DNA from: Fen-1258 sp964441505
GTDB taxonomy: Bacteria; Bacteroidota; Ignavibacteria; Ignavibacteriales; Melioribacteraceae
Direction of reading: 5' to 3'
NCBI GenBank assembly: GCA_964441505.1
Contig: CAYTUV010000018.1
Coordinates: 7,576-71,575 of the forward strand
Length of the DNA stretch: 64,000 nucleotides
Part shown: one piece after another, positions 1 through 10,200 of the stretch
Layout of the letters: each line of letters begins with the position of its first letter
Position numbering within the stretch: the stretch's first letter is position 1
Program-made: the position numbers and the translations under genes
The notes under the pieces: generated by a model
Told to the model about the DNA's origin: nothing
What the model saw: only the letters and a program-made list of their open reading frames with translations
The model's database searches: none

Positions 1-56
1 GACTCTCTCCCATGATTAGTTGAATCAAATCATATATTTTATTTGTAGTATATTAA

Positions 57-237
57 TAACTGATGTTACGCAGAGTGATGTTATTAAGGATAAAACCAAA
101 GTAGTGTCATTCCCGCGAAAGCGGAGATCCACCTTAAATTCCACTAATGGATTCCCGATAAAAATCCCGCTGTACGGGATGCCGTAAAGCGGCAGATTCG
201 GGAATGACATAAATCTTGTTTTGCGTAACATCAGTTA
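57..237. repeat. MITE-like palindromic element with TA-flanked terminal inverted repeats
   Basis: A 14-bp perfect terminal inverted repeat (ACTGATGTTACGCA at 59-72, its complement at 222-235) is flanked on both sides by TA (57-58 and 236-237), as expected for insertion at TA by an IS630/mariner-type transposase. Inside lies a second perfect inverted repeat (TGTCATTCCCG at 105-115, complement at 199-209) and small hairpins such as ATCCCGCTGTACGGGAT. No transposase is encoded. The internal GTCATTCCCGCGAAAGCGG text resembles a class of dispersed repeats known from many bacterial genomes. Its reading frames give only RFRGND-type spurious peptides. Mobility by a transposase acting in trans is inferred. 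Confidence 0.72.
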
Positions 238-281
238 ATAAAAAGGAAAATTATTCATTTACAAGTGATAGGTTATAAATA

Positions 282-1607
282 ATGGGACAAAAATATATTT
301 CTAAAAAATTCCTTTTGAATTTATCTATATCGATCTGGCTAGGTATGTCAATATATTTAAATTCTCATCAAGCTAAAGAAAATTCAAATCATTCTAACAA
401 TTATTCAACTAAACTATCATTTATTCTGGAGGAGAATCAACCCGCTTGCGGTTTCGAATCCACTAAGAATGATAATATTTATTCCTCTCAGCCAAAACTT
501 GGAAAGATAGTACCACTCACAGGAAATCTTCAACAAATGAATTATTTTTTTAATGCATTAAAGAAAAGCAAATCCAATAAAGTAAGGATAGCTCATTACG
601 GTGATTCTCTGTTAATGGGTGATATCATAACTGAATATCTGAGGAATAATTTACAGGAGAATTTTTCAGGTAAAGGAATTGGCTATCTTTCTATAAACGC
701 TGATGATTATCGTATGAAGAGAACCATCCATCAATCATATTCTGATGATTGGAACTATTATTCCTTCATTACTAGAAATCCGGAACAATTACAATTCGGT
801 ATCAACGGAACACTTGCGATTCCAAAACAAAATAGTTGGGTCAAATATGAAACAACTCAAGTATTCAAAGCAATCAATTCGTTTAATATCATTAGAGTTT
901 TTTATAGTAATGCCGATAAAAACACACAGATCCAGTACCAAATTGACCATGGAAATTTTGTGAAAGTTAATCTTGAACCGGGTAATAACGTTAATGAATT
1001 AACAATACCTACTAATAATTCAACATCTTTTTATCTGCAGTTTCTATCTGGCACAAGTCCAAGTATGTATGGGGTTAGTCTAGAATCTATGAATGGTGTA
1101 TATGTTGATAATTTTGCTATGAGGGGAAATTCAGGTGCATCTTTGCAGGAGCTATCTCCAAAAACTCTTCAGGAATTCAATGGACGTCTTTCTTATGATC
1201 TCATCATTCTTAATTACGGGGCAAACGTTTCTTCACCAAATAAAGGTGTTTATTCGGTCTATGAAAATAAGATGGTAAATATCATTGAAGAATTCAAAAA
1301 ATCTTTTCCAAAAACTAGTTTTTTAATAGTAAGTACTGCAGATAAAACCGTAAAAAAGGGTACCCAATTTGTGACTAATCCTGATATTCCTTTACTACTT
1401 GAAGCTCAAAAACGAATAGCTGAAAGAACAGGTGTAGCATTTTGGAATTTATGGGAGGCAATGGGAGGAAGCAATTCAATGAATGAATGGGTTAATGCCG
1501 CACCTCCGCAAGCTCTGAGAGATTATTCTCACTTTACCTATCAAGGGGGTGAACGAGTCGGCGAACTGTTATTTAATGCAATTATGGAAGCTTATAGAAA
1601 ATTTTAG
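282..1607 (+). CDS. SGNH/GDSL hydrolase-like exported protein
   Basis: The 441-residue protein has an N-terminal hydrophobic segment (about residues 10-27, signal peptide or anchor), so it probably acts in the periplasm or at the surface. The SGNH signature is visible: HYGDS with Ser109 as nucleophile, a Gly in MRGNSGAS (about 280-286), NYGAN with Asn315, and DYSH with Asp414 and His417. The family contains esterases and acetyltransferases that add or remove acyl groups on glycans. The exact substrate cannot be read from sequence. It stands alone with 266 bases before the glycosyltransferase gene but on the same strand, which suggests, without proving, a role in polysaccharide acetylation or deacetylation. 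Confidence 0.72.
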   Translation: MGQKYISKKFLLNLSISIWLGMSIYLNSHQAKENSNHSNNYSTKLSFILEENQPACGFESTKNDNIYSSQPKLGKIVPLTGNLQQMNYFFNALKKSKSNKVRIAHYGDSLLMGDIITEYLRNNLQENFSGKGIGYLSINADDYRMKRTIHQSYSDDWNYYSFITRNPEQLQFGINGTLAIPKQNSWVKYETTQVFKAINSFNIIRVFYSNADKNTQIQYQIDHGNFVKVNLEPGNNVNELTIPTNNSTSFYLQFLSGTSPSMYGVSLESMNGVYVDNFAMRGNSGASLQELSPKTLQEFNGRLSYDLIILNYGANVSSPNKGVYSVYENKMVNIIEEFKKSFPKTSFLIVSTADKTVKKGTQFVTNPDIPLLLEAQKRIAERTGVAFWNLWEAMGGSNSMNEWVNAAPPQALRDYSHFTYQGGERVGELLFNAIMEAYRKF

Positions 1608-1873
1608 AATGGAAGATCCTATTAATAAAATAGGTTTATGAGGTTATTCTTCTCTCTTCCTTTAAGAGTTACTTTTAACGTATTTACTTGCAACAAGTTA
1701 ATAAAAAAGTTATATTTTATCAGACGTTGTTTCTTAATGAGGCAGATATGAATTATTCTGTCTTCTTGATACAGCCGCTCATGTTAGAAGATTGGAATAT
1801 TTGAGTTATTCACAAAGTATTTTGGCATTACGATTGTTCATCAGTCATCATAAAACCTGGTTAAAGAATAGTT

Positions 1874-3313
1874 GTGAGTACAAATAATCAAAAATATCAG
1901 ATTGCTTTAGATAACAGGGAAGTAAAACCTCCTAAAAGAAATCTAGCTGCTGAAAAACTAAGAATGATCTTTATTTCAGGGTTCATTTCGATGGTTTTGA
2001 TCCTCACAATAATATTTACACTACCGCTAACAGTTTTAACTTGGAGCGGATTATTCGTATACTCATCTATCGTATCCCTGGTGATATTCTTATTCATTCT
2101 TCTCATTCGGTATTTTGCGATTCTCTTTATGGCTTATTTTTATAACACACGATATACGGTCGAGAAGAAGGAAGGATATTATCCTTTCATTTCCATTATA
2201 GTCCCAGTCTTCAATGAAGGGGTAGTCCTAAGATATTCGATCGAATCTTTGCTTGATATCGATTATCCTAATTATGAAATAATAATTGTGAATGATGGTT
2301 CAACAGATGACACAGCACATATTGGTGAGTCATTAGTAGGTAATCAGGTCGGAGGAAGCGGATTAGTAAAGGTTTCGCTGATCAATAAACCAAATGGCGG
2401 CAAAGCCAAAGCGCTAAATGCTGGTATTCAGTATTCAGAGGCTCAGTTTGTACTTTGCATGGATGGTGATTCACAATTATCATCTAATACTTTAAAAATG
2501 GCTGTTCGTCATTTTATAGATCCAGCTGTTGGCGCTGTCGCAGGAAACGTTAAAGTACAGAATCGTAAAAAAATCTTGACTGACCTTCAGGCACTTGAGT
2601 ATTTAGAAGGATTGAATATGGCACGCAGTGCGCAAGGATTTATTAAGATGGTGAATATTATTCCCGGTCCGATTGGTTTATTTCGAAAGACTGCCTTAAG
2701 AGAAGCGGGTTTTTATTCAAGTGATACATTTGCCGAAGATGCAGACGTTACTCTTAAAATATTGGCAAACGGCTGGAGAATTATCTACGAACCCAACGCA
2801 ATAGCGTATACCGAGGCTCCGGTTACGATTTATCAGTTATTGAAACAAAGATATCGTTGGACACGAGGAATCCTCCAAGCCATTAGAAAACATAAACGTT
2901 ACTTATTTAATCCGACTGTTAATTTCAATAATAGTTTGATTATGTGGTCTATGTTTTATGAAGCATTAGTTTGGCCTGCTATGAATATTTTTGTTAATCT
3001 GTATTTTATAATTGTTGCAATTTTTTATGGACTTTCTAGTTTCATATTTCTATGGTGGATTGGAATTGCTGTTTTAGATTTAATGTCAGCAATATATTGT
3101 ATTGCTGCAGAAAAGGAAGAGTTTCGATTAGTTCCGTATGCAATTATTTACAGAATTGTTTTTATTCTATTAATTGATGTCACAAAAGCAATGGCAACTC
3201 TTGAAGAATTTCTTGGAGTGAGTATGACATGGGGAAAACTTGAGAGAACAGGTCTCGGAGGTTCAGCGGTAACTCCTCCAAAAGTTGTTCAGAATGCAGC
3301 TGGTTCAAGATAA
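1874..3313 (+). CDS. Membrane glycosyltransferase family 2 (PgaC/BcsA-like polysaccharide synthase)
   Basis: This processive-type glycosyltransferase would polymerise a nucleotide-sugar at the cytoplasmic face and push the chain through its own membrane segments. Two hydrophobic helices lie at about 31-58 and 60-90. The catalytic domain follows with SIIVPVFNE (about 107-115), VNDGS (Asp141), MDGDS (DxD, 197-199), AEDAD (Glu288/Asp289 region, catalytic base) and QRYRW (325-329), the QxxRW product-binding motif. C-terminal membrane helices lie at about 350-420. No PilZ domain is seen. The start is GTG. Two genes follow within 24 bases or overlapping. The poly-N-acetylglucosamine synthase group is the closest match by eye; the actual sugar is unknown. 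Confidence 0.85.
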   Translation: MSTNNQKYQIALDNREVKPPKRNLAAEKLRMIFISGFISMVLILTIIFTLPLTVLTWSGLFVYSSIVSLVIFLFILLIRYFAILFMAYFYNTRYTVEKKEGYYPFISIIVPVFNEGVVLRYSIESLLDIDYPNYEIIIVNDGSTDDTAHIGESLVGNQVGGSGLVKVSLINKPNGGKAKALNAGIQYSEAQFVLCMDGDSQLSSNTLKMAVRHFIDPAVGAVAGNVKVQNRKKILTDLQALEYLEGLNMARSAQGFIKMVNIIPGPIGLFRKTALREAGFYSSDTFAEDADVTLKILANGWRIIYEPNAIAYTEAPVTIYQLLKQRYRWTRGILQAIRKHKRYLFNPTVNFNNSLIMWSMFYEALVWPAMNIFVNLYFIIVAIFYGLSSFIFLWWIGIAVLDLMSAIYCIAAEKEEFRLVPYAIIYRIVFILLIDVTKAMATLEEFLGVSMTWGKLERTGLGGSAVTPPKVVQNAAGSR

Positions 3314-3337
3314 AAAAGATTTTAAAATGAGGTTAAC

Positions 3338-3829
3338 ATGGAATTAATTCCTATACTTTCACTGATAATATTGGTTGCAACTATTTCCACTTTTATTCTC
3401 GCTGTTGGCGCATATATTCTCTATAAAGTTAGAGAGCGGAAGGGAGTTACAACTCAAGCTGCACATCCTGCTGCGTTACCTGCAGAATTGGTAGCCCCGG
3501 CTCCATTGCTGGCTGAGCAGAGAATTACACCCGACCGCAGATCATTTGACGTTCCACAGCAGGAATTCGGATTTGAGTACTCAAGACAACCAGGTTTTCA
3601 GCAACATGAAGAACAGGTTTCGAGGGGTCCGGAATTAAGACCCACTTTCGTTGGAACATCTCCGCCGACATATGGAGAGCGATATCAAAAACCAACCGGA
3701 GAGACCCCACGAAATTATGAACCGGATCGTGCACCTTCAAAGAAAAAGTTTATGCGTTATACGAATGAAGGCTACGTAGAACCTTCGCAACCGGATCGCA
3801 AACAAGAGGATAACCTACGGTGGCGGTAA
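3338..3829 (+). CDS. Single-pass membrane protein with disordered Pro/Gln/Arg-rich tail
   Basis: I do not recognise a family. One strongly hydrophobic segment occupies about residues 4-29, followed by a short basic stretch (KVRERK). The remaining 130 residues are low-complexity, rich in Pro, Gln, Glu, Arg and Tyr, and probably unstructured and cytoplasmic. The gene starts 24 bases after the glycosyltransferase and its 3' end overlaps the next gene by 10 bases, so the three are almost certainly co-transcribed. Small membrane partners are common in polysaccharide synthase complexes, so an accessory role is a reasonable inference. No catalytic motif is visible. Confidence 0.6.
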   Translation: MELIPILSLIILVATISTFILAVGAYILYKVRERKGVTTQAAHPAALPAELVAPAPLLAEQRITPDRRSFDVPQQEFGFEYSRQPGFQQHEEQVSRGPELRPTFVGTSPPTYGERYQKPTGETPRNYEPDRAPSKKKFMRYTNEGYVEPSQPDRKQEDNLRWR

Positions 3830-5718
3830 AAGAAGCTAGAGGACTTAAAGTTAATTACTTTATTATTTTTCTTAGCGGATTAGTTTTGCTGATCTCAGCG
3901 GTTCTGGTTTTTTTACTTATTGTCAAAAATATTTATGGTAACTACGAACTCCGAGAAATTTTACCAACCAAAGAAAATCTAAGAATTCTTTCTGATGAAA
4001 AAAAAGGCAGAGCTGCAATACTTTATTCTAAGTATACTGAAAACATTTTAGATCCCGGAAGTACTTGGTTAAGAGATAATGTTGATAAGTGGAAAGAGTT
4101 TATAAGAGGAGCAAAATTAAATTACGATGTTATTACTGATCAAACAATAGAACTTGGTGAGCATTTTGATTACAAATTGATTGTTCTGCCAGGTTCAAAA
4201 TCCTTGAGCGATAAAGAAATAATGCAACTCAAACGGTATGTGGAAAATGGAGGAAGTTTATTTGTTACTGGTGGTCCGGCAACTTTTTCTGATGAAGGAA
4301 AATGGAGGGGTTGGGATTTTTTTAAGGAAGTATTCGGGATGAATTTTAATCGTGAGATTAAACCCGAAGAATCTTATAAAGTGCACACACTTCGTGGGAA
4401 TTTACCTATAACAGCTCAAATACCAACCGGCTATGCGCTACCAATTGCTACTTGGGATAGACCAATATATGCCGAAGTACTTGAACCTAGAACAACTCAA
4501 GTAAGTTTCTGGTATGATTTTCGTAAAGAGGCTGGTTTAGTCCGCGAAGAAATTCAAAAAAGCGCAGGAATTGCTTATGGTAACTATGGAAAAGGTAGAT
4601 TCGTTTGGTATGGCTTTGAAATAAATTCTGTTGTAGGTACCCAGAAAGACTATATCTTCTTCGAGAAATTATTTAACAATTCAGTAAATTGGTTAACATA
4701 TCAGCCAACCGCCTTTATAAAGGACTGGCCATCACAATACGATGCAGCGTTGGTTTTGATCCCTACAATAAAAGAGCAACCTTATAATATTACAAATCTT
4801 ACGAATATTCTAAATTATTTTAAAACCTCAACCACATTTTTTATTGATCCACAAGCTGCGGTACAGAATCCGGGATTGCTAAAATCTTTGGCTAAAAAAG
4901 GTTCTATTGGCGCAATCCTTGATTTAGGTTACATTGAATCTCCGCAAGACACAGTTAATAAATTATTCAGCAAAGAGGTGCAATTTTCAACATTTAAATA
5001 TACTACAGACACGCTAAGCAAAATAAGCGGCAAAAGAGTTAAAGCCATTATGCCATTGAATGGATATTATGATGACAATACTTTACAGGCAATGGCATTA
5101 CAAAATTATGAGTTCCTCGTTACAGATTCATTAACTGACCGATCTGTTCCTGAAATACGAATCCGTAATGGTAAACCTATAATGATCATAACGAAAACTG
5201 CCCGCGATGATTATGAGATTGTTCGCAATTATGGTCTTGTAAATACGAATTATCAACGATATACATATGAAGAAGATGTAGATCGTGTTTTATTCGAAGG
5301 CGGACTATATGTTTTTAAGGTGCACACTAATTATCAACTTCAGCCACAGTACGCTTCGGTTGTACGGGATATCTTAAAGTATGCAACAAGCAAGAAACTC
5401 TGGATTGCTTCATTAGATGAATTACAAGCCTGGTGGATGAAAAGACAGGGAGTTGAAGTAAGATATGAGACTAGAAGTAAACGCAGAATTGCTATTGAGT
5501 TCACTAATCCAAGAGATGAAAGGGTTGTTGAATTAGTTGTTCAGGTTAATCTTAATAAAAAGGTTAAGAATGTTGAAATCACTTCGGACATCATCAACAC
5601 AAAAATACCGAAATACAAACTGGCGGATGATGGCCAGATAATTTACTTCTATCTTGATAAAATGGAAGCACACGAAACACGTTCTCTACTTGTGGATTAT
5701 GAAAATATTGATAGTTGA
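3820..5718 (+). CDS. Membrane-anchored protein with amidotransferase-like and degenerate polysaccharide-deacetylase-like domains
   Basis: The 632-residue protein has one N-terminal transmembrane helix (about 11-36). A region at about 60-290 looks like the class I amidotransferase/ThuA-type fold (KLIVLPGSKSLSD, YVENGGSLFVTGGPATF). A segment at about 300-500 follows the outline of a NodB deacetylase: the strand order, TTFFIDP, and a PLNGYYDDNTL element like the family's arginine/proline/glycine motif. The TFDDG and HxxxH metal-binding motifs of active deacetylases are missing, so it looks catalytically dead or altered. A beta-rich tail follows. The start is GTG, overlapping the previous gene by 10 bases. 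The context suggests a periplasmic partner of the glycosyltransferase. Domain calls are by eye. Confidence 0.65.
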   Translation: MAVKEARGLKVNYFIIFLSGLVLLISAVLVFLLIVKNIYGNYELREILPTKENLRILSDEKKGRAAILYSKYTENILDPGSTWLRDNVDKWKEFIRGAKLNYDVITDQTIELGEHFDYKLIVLPGSKSLSDKEIMQLKRYVENGGSLFVTGGPATFSDEGKWRGWDFFKEVFGMNFNREIKPEESYKVHTLRGNLPITAQIPTGYALPIATWDRPIYAEVLEPRTTQVSFWYDFRKEAGLVREEIQKSAGIAYGNYGKGRFVWYGFEINSVVGTQKDYIFFEKLFNNSVNWLTYQPTAFIKDWPSQYDAALVLIPTIKEQPYNITNLTNILNYFKTSTTFFIDPQAAVQNPGLLKSLAKKGSIGAILDLGYIESPQDTVNKLFSKEVQFSTFKYTTDTLSKISGKRVKAIMPLNGYYDDNTLQAMALQNYEFLVTDSLTDRSVPEIRIRNGKPIMIITKTARDDYEIVRNYGLVNTNYQRYTYEEDVDRVLFEGGLYVFKVHTNYQLQPQYASVVRDILKYATSKKLWIASLDELQAWWMKRQGVEVRYETRSKRRIAIEFTNPRDERVVELVVQVNLNKKVKNVEITSDIINTKIPKYKLADDGQIIYFYLDKMEAHETRSLLVDYENIDS

Positions 5719-5956
5719 GTGTATCTTTATTATCTGTAACAGAAAAAATTATACGTGTTCCGATGGTTCTCGAATTCTATAAAACAGTGACCAAAACCAG
5801 CCTGCAAAAACTTTCTTTTCAATTTTTAAAATTATCGCATTTTCAATCTGATGACCCAAAATGCAATATTAGTGTTCGTGAAAAAATATCCATTAAATAT
5901 TATAAAAACTGATTCTCATTTAGTAAATTACATTACATAAAATGTAAAAATAACTT

Positions 5957-7210
5957 ATGATAAAGCTGAAAGAAAAAATTGGCTTCTTCCATTTACCAAT
6001 CTTAGTGATGATTAGTTTACTGTTTGGCTGCGTTGAGTCAGTTTCGGATACTCAAACTTCTACTACTCCAACAATAGAGGTATACAGTCCTAAAACTAAT
6101 GATACTGTTAAGGTCGGTAAAAACCTGATTAATTATCAGGCGACAGATGGAACAGGTGGGGAGGGATTGTCATTTTATGAATTATATGTAAATAAAATAT
6201 TTGCGAAAAAATATGTTCAAAACACAGATGGTACAAATCCGGCTATATATCTAGAAGTTGATTCTACACTGATACGTTCCAGAATAAATTATACTCTAAA
6301 AGTTTATAACAAAACGGGTAAATCAAAAGAAGGAAAGCTGCAGGAGAATATTTTTGTTAAGGATAAAGAGCCGCAAGCCCCAACAAATCTCTTATTAACG
6401 CGATATGGAAGCAACTCAGTTATTCTGAAATGGAACGATAACTCGGGTAATGAAAAAGGATTTGAACTTTGGAGACGGGATATCATTAATGGTACAGAAA
6501 TACCTTTCCGAAGGATAAAGGTTCTTCCATCGAATACGATAAGTACAATTGACGGAAATATTTCACAGTATCAAGAGTATTCTTATTATGTTGTTGCTTA
6601 TAACGAATCAGGTTATTCAACAATCAGTAACGTTGCCAGTACAGGTAGTCTACCTGATGGTCCCTGGAATTTACAGGCAGAGGCCATCGGTTCCAGCAGT
6701 GTGCACCTTAAGTGGGTAGATTTTGCACTCAATGAGGTTGCTTTTCAAATTGAAAGAACCGATCCCTTTACAAGTGAATATAAAATAATCAAGATAACCG
6801 AAGGTCCCGACGTTACGGAGTATTATGACAATTCTGTCTCACCGAGTGCATCTTACAATTATCGAGTAGCTTACTTTACAACTTCTACATTAAGTGCGTA
6901 TTCAAACGTAGCTACGGTTACTACATTTTATAGCGATGTAACTCCACCTTCAGGATTAAGTGCAGGTAATCTTAGCGGTAATTTACAAATATCATGGAAG
7001 GATAATAGTCGTTCGTTATCAAAAGGAACCGTTATTGAGAGAAGAATTGGGACTACCGGAGAATTTATAGAAATCGGTAGCGTTGCGGCTGATCAAACTA
7101 CATTCATCGATTATTCACCGGTTAGCGGGATAATGTATTATCGAGTTAGACAAATTTTAGGTACCCGAACTTATACTCAGTACTCTGATATCCTTAGGGT
7201 GCAATACTAA
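5957..7210 (+). CDS. Lipoprotein with fibronectin type III domains
   Basis: The N-terminal signal ends in a lipobox, LLFGC, with Cys25 as the likely lipidated residue, so the mature protein should be anchored to a membrane. Residues about 36-135 form an Ig-like beta domain. Three FN3-like repeats follow from about 138, 237 and 327, each with the VxLKW/ISWKDNS and YYxVxA strand signatures. FN3 modules bind proteins or carbohydrate or act as spacers; there is no enzyme motif. It ends 4 bases before the histidine kinase gene, so the pair is probably one transcript, and the lipoprotein may present a ligand or act as an envelope sensor partner. It is separated by 238 bases from the glycosyltransferase operon. 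Confidence 0.75.
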   Translation: MIKLKEKIGFFHLPILVMISLLFGCVESVSDTQTSTTPTIEVYSPKTNDTVKVGKNLINYQATDGTGGEGLSFYELYVNKIFAKKYVQNTDGTNPAIYLEVDSTLIRSRINYTLKVYNKTGKSKEGKLQENIFVKDKEPQAPTNLLLTRYGSNSVILKWNDNSGNEKGFELWRRDIINGTEIPFRRIKVLPSNTISTIDGNISQYQEYSYYVVAYNESGYSTISNVASTGSLPDGPWNLQAEAIGSSSVHLKWVDFALNEVAFQIERTDPFTSEYKIIKITEGPDVTEYYDNSVSPSASYNYRVAYFTTSTLSAYSNVATVTTFYSDVTPPSGLSAGNLSGNLQISWKDNSRSLSKGTVIERRIGTTGEFIEIGSVAADQTTFIDYSPVSGIMYYRVRQILGTRTYTQYSDILRVQY

Positions 7211-7214
7211 AAAC

Positions 7215-10200
7215 ATGGCAGATAAAATTACCACAAAAACATCACACGCAAATTTGGAAGGAATACCTTCTGTCATAATTGATAAAGGGGGCAGAATAGT
7301 TGCATTTAGTCAGGAGTTTAAGAAACTCATTCCAAAATCCACTGCACAAGCTAATTTCTTTGAACTCTTTGATGAAGAAAAGCTTTTAATACTTCAAAAA
7401 ATATTTTTAAATGTAAGAAAGTCCGAAACAATATCGAAGGATATAATTGAACTTGAAAACGAATTCGGAAGTTCGGCTTATGATGTTGTTATTTCTCCTA
7501 TGCGTAGTGAGAACAATACTTATTATATAATCAATTTTAAAAATACGATTCAGGAAGTAAACTCTTTGGAAGTTCAGAAATTCTGGATTGCTACTTCAGA
7601 ACTTGAAAAAGTTGTATATGATAAAACAATCGTCTCCATCATCAATAAAATCAAACTAACGTTTCCATTTACATTCATTGAAAAAGCAAAAATTCAAAAA
7701 ATGATAAATGAATATGACGGATATTTTTGGATTAAAGATACTTCTAATAAATATCTTCTGGTTAATAACAAATATGCCGTTTCTCTGGGTTTTAAGATTA
7801 GCCAGATCGAGAATAAAAGCGAAGAGGAATTTCTGCCTAAATATTTGACTAATCTTTATAAAATGTTGAGCGCATATATTATTGATTCCACTAATTCAGT
7901 AATTATAGACAGCAAAACATCTCCAATAACCAGTGGATCTGAGCGAAATCTGTCGGTCATTCAATTCCCGTTGTGCGATCTTGATAACAATGTTGTTGCC
8001 ATAATTGGTTTTACACAGTTAAATAATTCCAGTAAAATTGAATCAAGTTATTCTGATTTTAACTTTATCCTAAAGGAATTACCCCAAGCAATATTACTGT
8101 TTGATAGGGAATACAAAGTATCAGGATACAGCTATGAATTCTTACGATTATTAAACATTAATCCCCAAAATAATTTAGTCGGTCAGGAAATATCAAAAAT
8201 ATTTGAAAATAAGTTCCTCCCGTTAATTGAAGAATATATAAAAAATGAAAATCTCAGGGACGAGACTAAATTCAATTACGTTTTCATTGACAAAGTTCAG
8301 CGTAATACCGAAGTCACTCTAAGAAAAATATTTACGGAAAAAGAACAGTATTTTGGAATCCAAGTTTGTTTGACTGAAAACATTCAGAAAAACTCGGAAA
8401 TAGAAGCTAAAGCTAAAATGTATGATGCAATAATACAGCATGCGCCGGAAGCCATTTTTATATATGATATCGAGAATTTGAAGTTCCTTGAAGTAAATGA
8501 TGAAGCCTTAAAATTGTATGGTTACAAACGAAGTGATTTTCTAAACATGGACCTTACTGATCTGTACGCACCGGAAGATATTCAGACCATTATAGAATCG
8601 GGTGAAAGTAAATCTGTCCATGGCAGTTATAGCGGTCCTTGGCGCCATAAAAAAAGTGATGGCTCTTCTGTTTTGGTTGAACTTAATCGGACTTCCATCG
8701 ATTTCAAAGAGAAGAAATCACATCTTAATATTGTCCGGAATGTCTCAGACCAGGCTGAATTAAAAAAGAAATGGCAAATTCTTGAGACGGTCTTTGAGCA
8801 TACAGGCGATCCTGTAATATATACTGATAAGGATGGCTTTATTACAGAAATTAATGAGATGGTCTCGAAGCGATTAGGATATTCCAAAAAGGATCTAGAG
8901 ACGCGTCCTTTTATTACACTCGTCTCTGATGATGACAGGGCAAAAGTAAATAAAAATATATTCCATTCAGGACTTTTAAAAACAATGTCATTAGATGTAA
9001 GTTTTAAAAAACCGGTCGGTAATTTTTATACCACAACTGTTATTGCCACACCAATCAAAAATTATAATGGTGATATTGAATCGTTTTGTTTGATTGTAAA
9101 AATAATTGAAGAACCTCTATCACCAAAAGACTTAGGTCAGGCACAAGGAGAGAAAGTTCCAAGAGTTGATCCGCCGTTTTTATCAAATATCTTTCATGAA
9201 ATACTTACACCGATAAATGTTATTCTGGGATTTACTCAAGAACTTGGTGAAAGTATTCCAATCCCTAATGAAGATCAGAAGGAAGCCATAGACATAATTA
9301 AAGAAAACCAGAAGCTTCTTTTGCAAATTATGGATAATGCGGTTGAATATTCAACCTTGGAACAAAAAGTAATCAAATTCAGACCGGAAGAATTTAGTTT
9401 TGTTGATATACTCGATGAGTTAAAAGAAAATATACGTAAGACAGCAGAAGATAAAAAAGTAGAAATGGTCTATGGGAAAATATCCTCTTCTCTTTCTCTT
9501 GAAACAGATAAACAGAAATTTACATCGTTATTAAGTCTATTTATAAAGTTCGCAATACAGATCACTAAGGAGAATTCAATTTACTTGTCGGCAGCGTTGG
9601 TTGACGAAAATTATTGTGCCGTTAGGATCAAAGACACTGGGAATAGAATATCACCCTATCTCGTGAAAGCTATGAACGAAATTATGTCGGACGATGAAAA
9701 TATGAGTAGAAGGAATTATGGTTTTTCAAGATTTTCTGTAAAGTTGGCTAAGAAGTTGATAGAATTGCTTTCAGTGAGAAAAGAAATTGTTATGAAGGAA
9801 GGTGAGCCTCAGGAATATGCACTTGTATTTCCTATTAAATTTGTACTCGGCAACAAAGAAAATATGGAATTAGATCAATCAAGTATTTTGAAAAAACCGG
9901 AGATGAAATCAAAACAAAAAACAATTTCGAAAAAGATTGAGGATATTCAAGCTGCCGAGCATGTTAATATTGTGTCAAGCAGATCTCCTGATCTTTCACA
10001 ATTATCATGTTTATATCTTGAAGATCAGGTTGATTCACAATTGCTTTTCAAGGTTCAGCTAAAAGATTTAAAAAGCATTGAATTTGCCCCTAGTTTCGAA
10101 AGCGCGTTACCTTTGCTGAAAACAAAAAAATTCGATTTCATTGTTATGGATATTAATCTTCAAGGTGAGTATAATGGTTTAGATGCTTTGAGGATTATTC

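Noticed and set aside
25..231. 68-residue minus-strand frame
   Set aside because: It lies in the palindromic repeat at 57-237 and encodes the RFRGND-type peptide typical of translated repeats, not a gene.
1618..1634. CCTATT/AATAGG hairpin after the SGNH gene
   Set aside because: Weak AT-rich stem with no T run; not called a terminator.
5715..5912. 65-residue frame after the deacetylase-like gene
   Set aside because: No ribosome site, no recognisable family and atypical composition; probably a chance frame in a spacer.
5928..5947. TTACAT...ATGTAA inverted repeat before the FN3 lipoprotein gene
   Set aside because: Six-base AT-rich arms are expected by chance in such a sequence; an operator cannot be supported.
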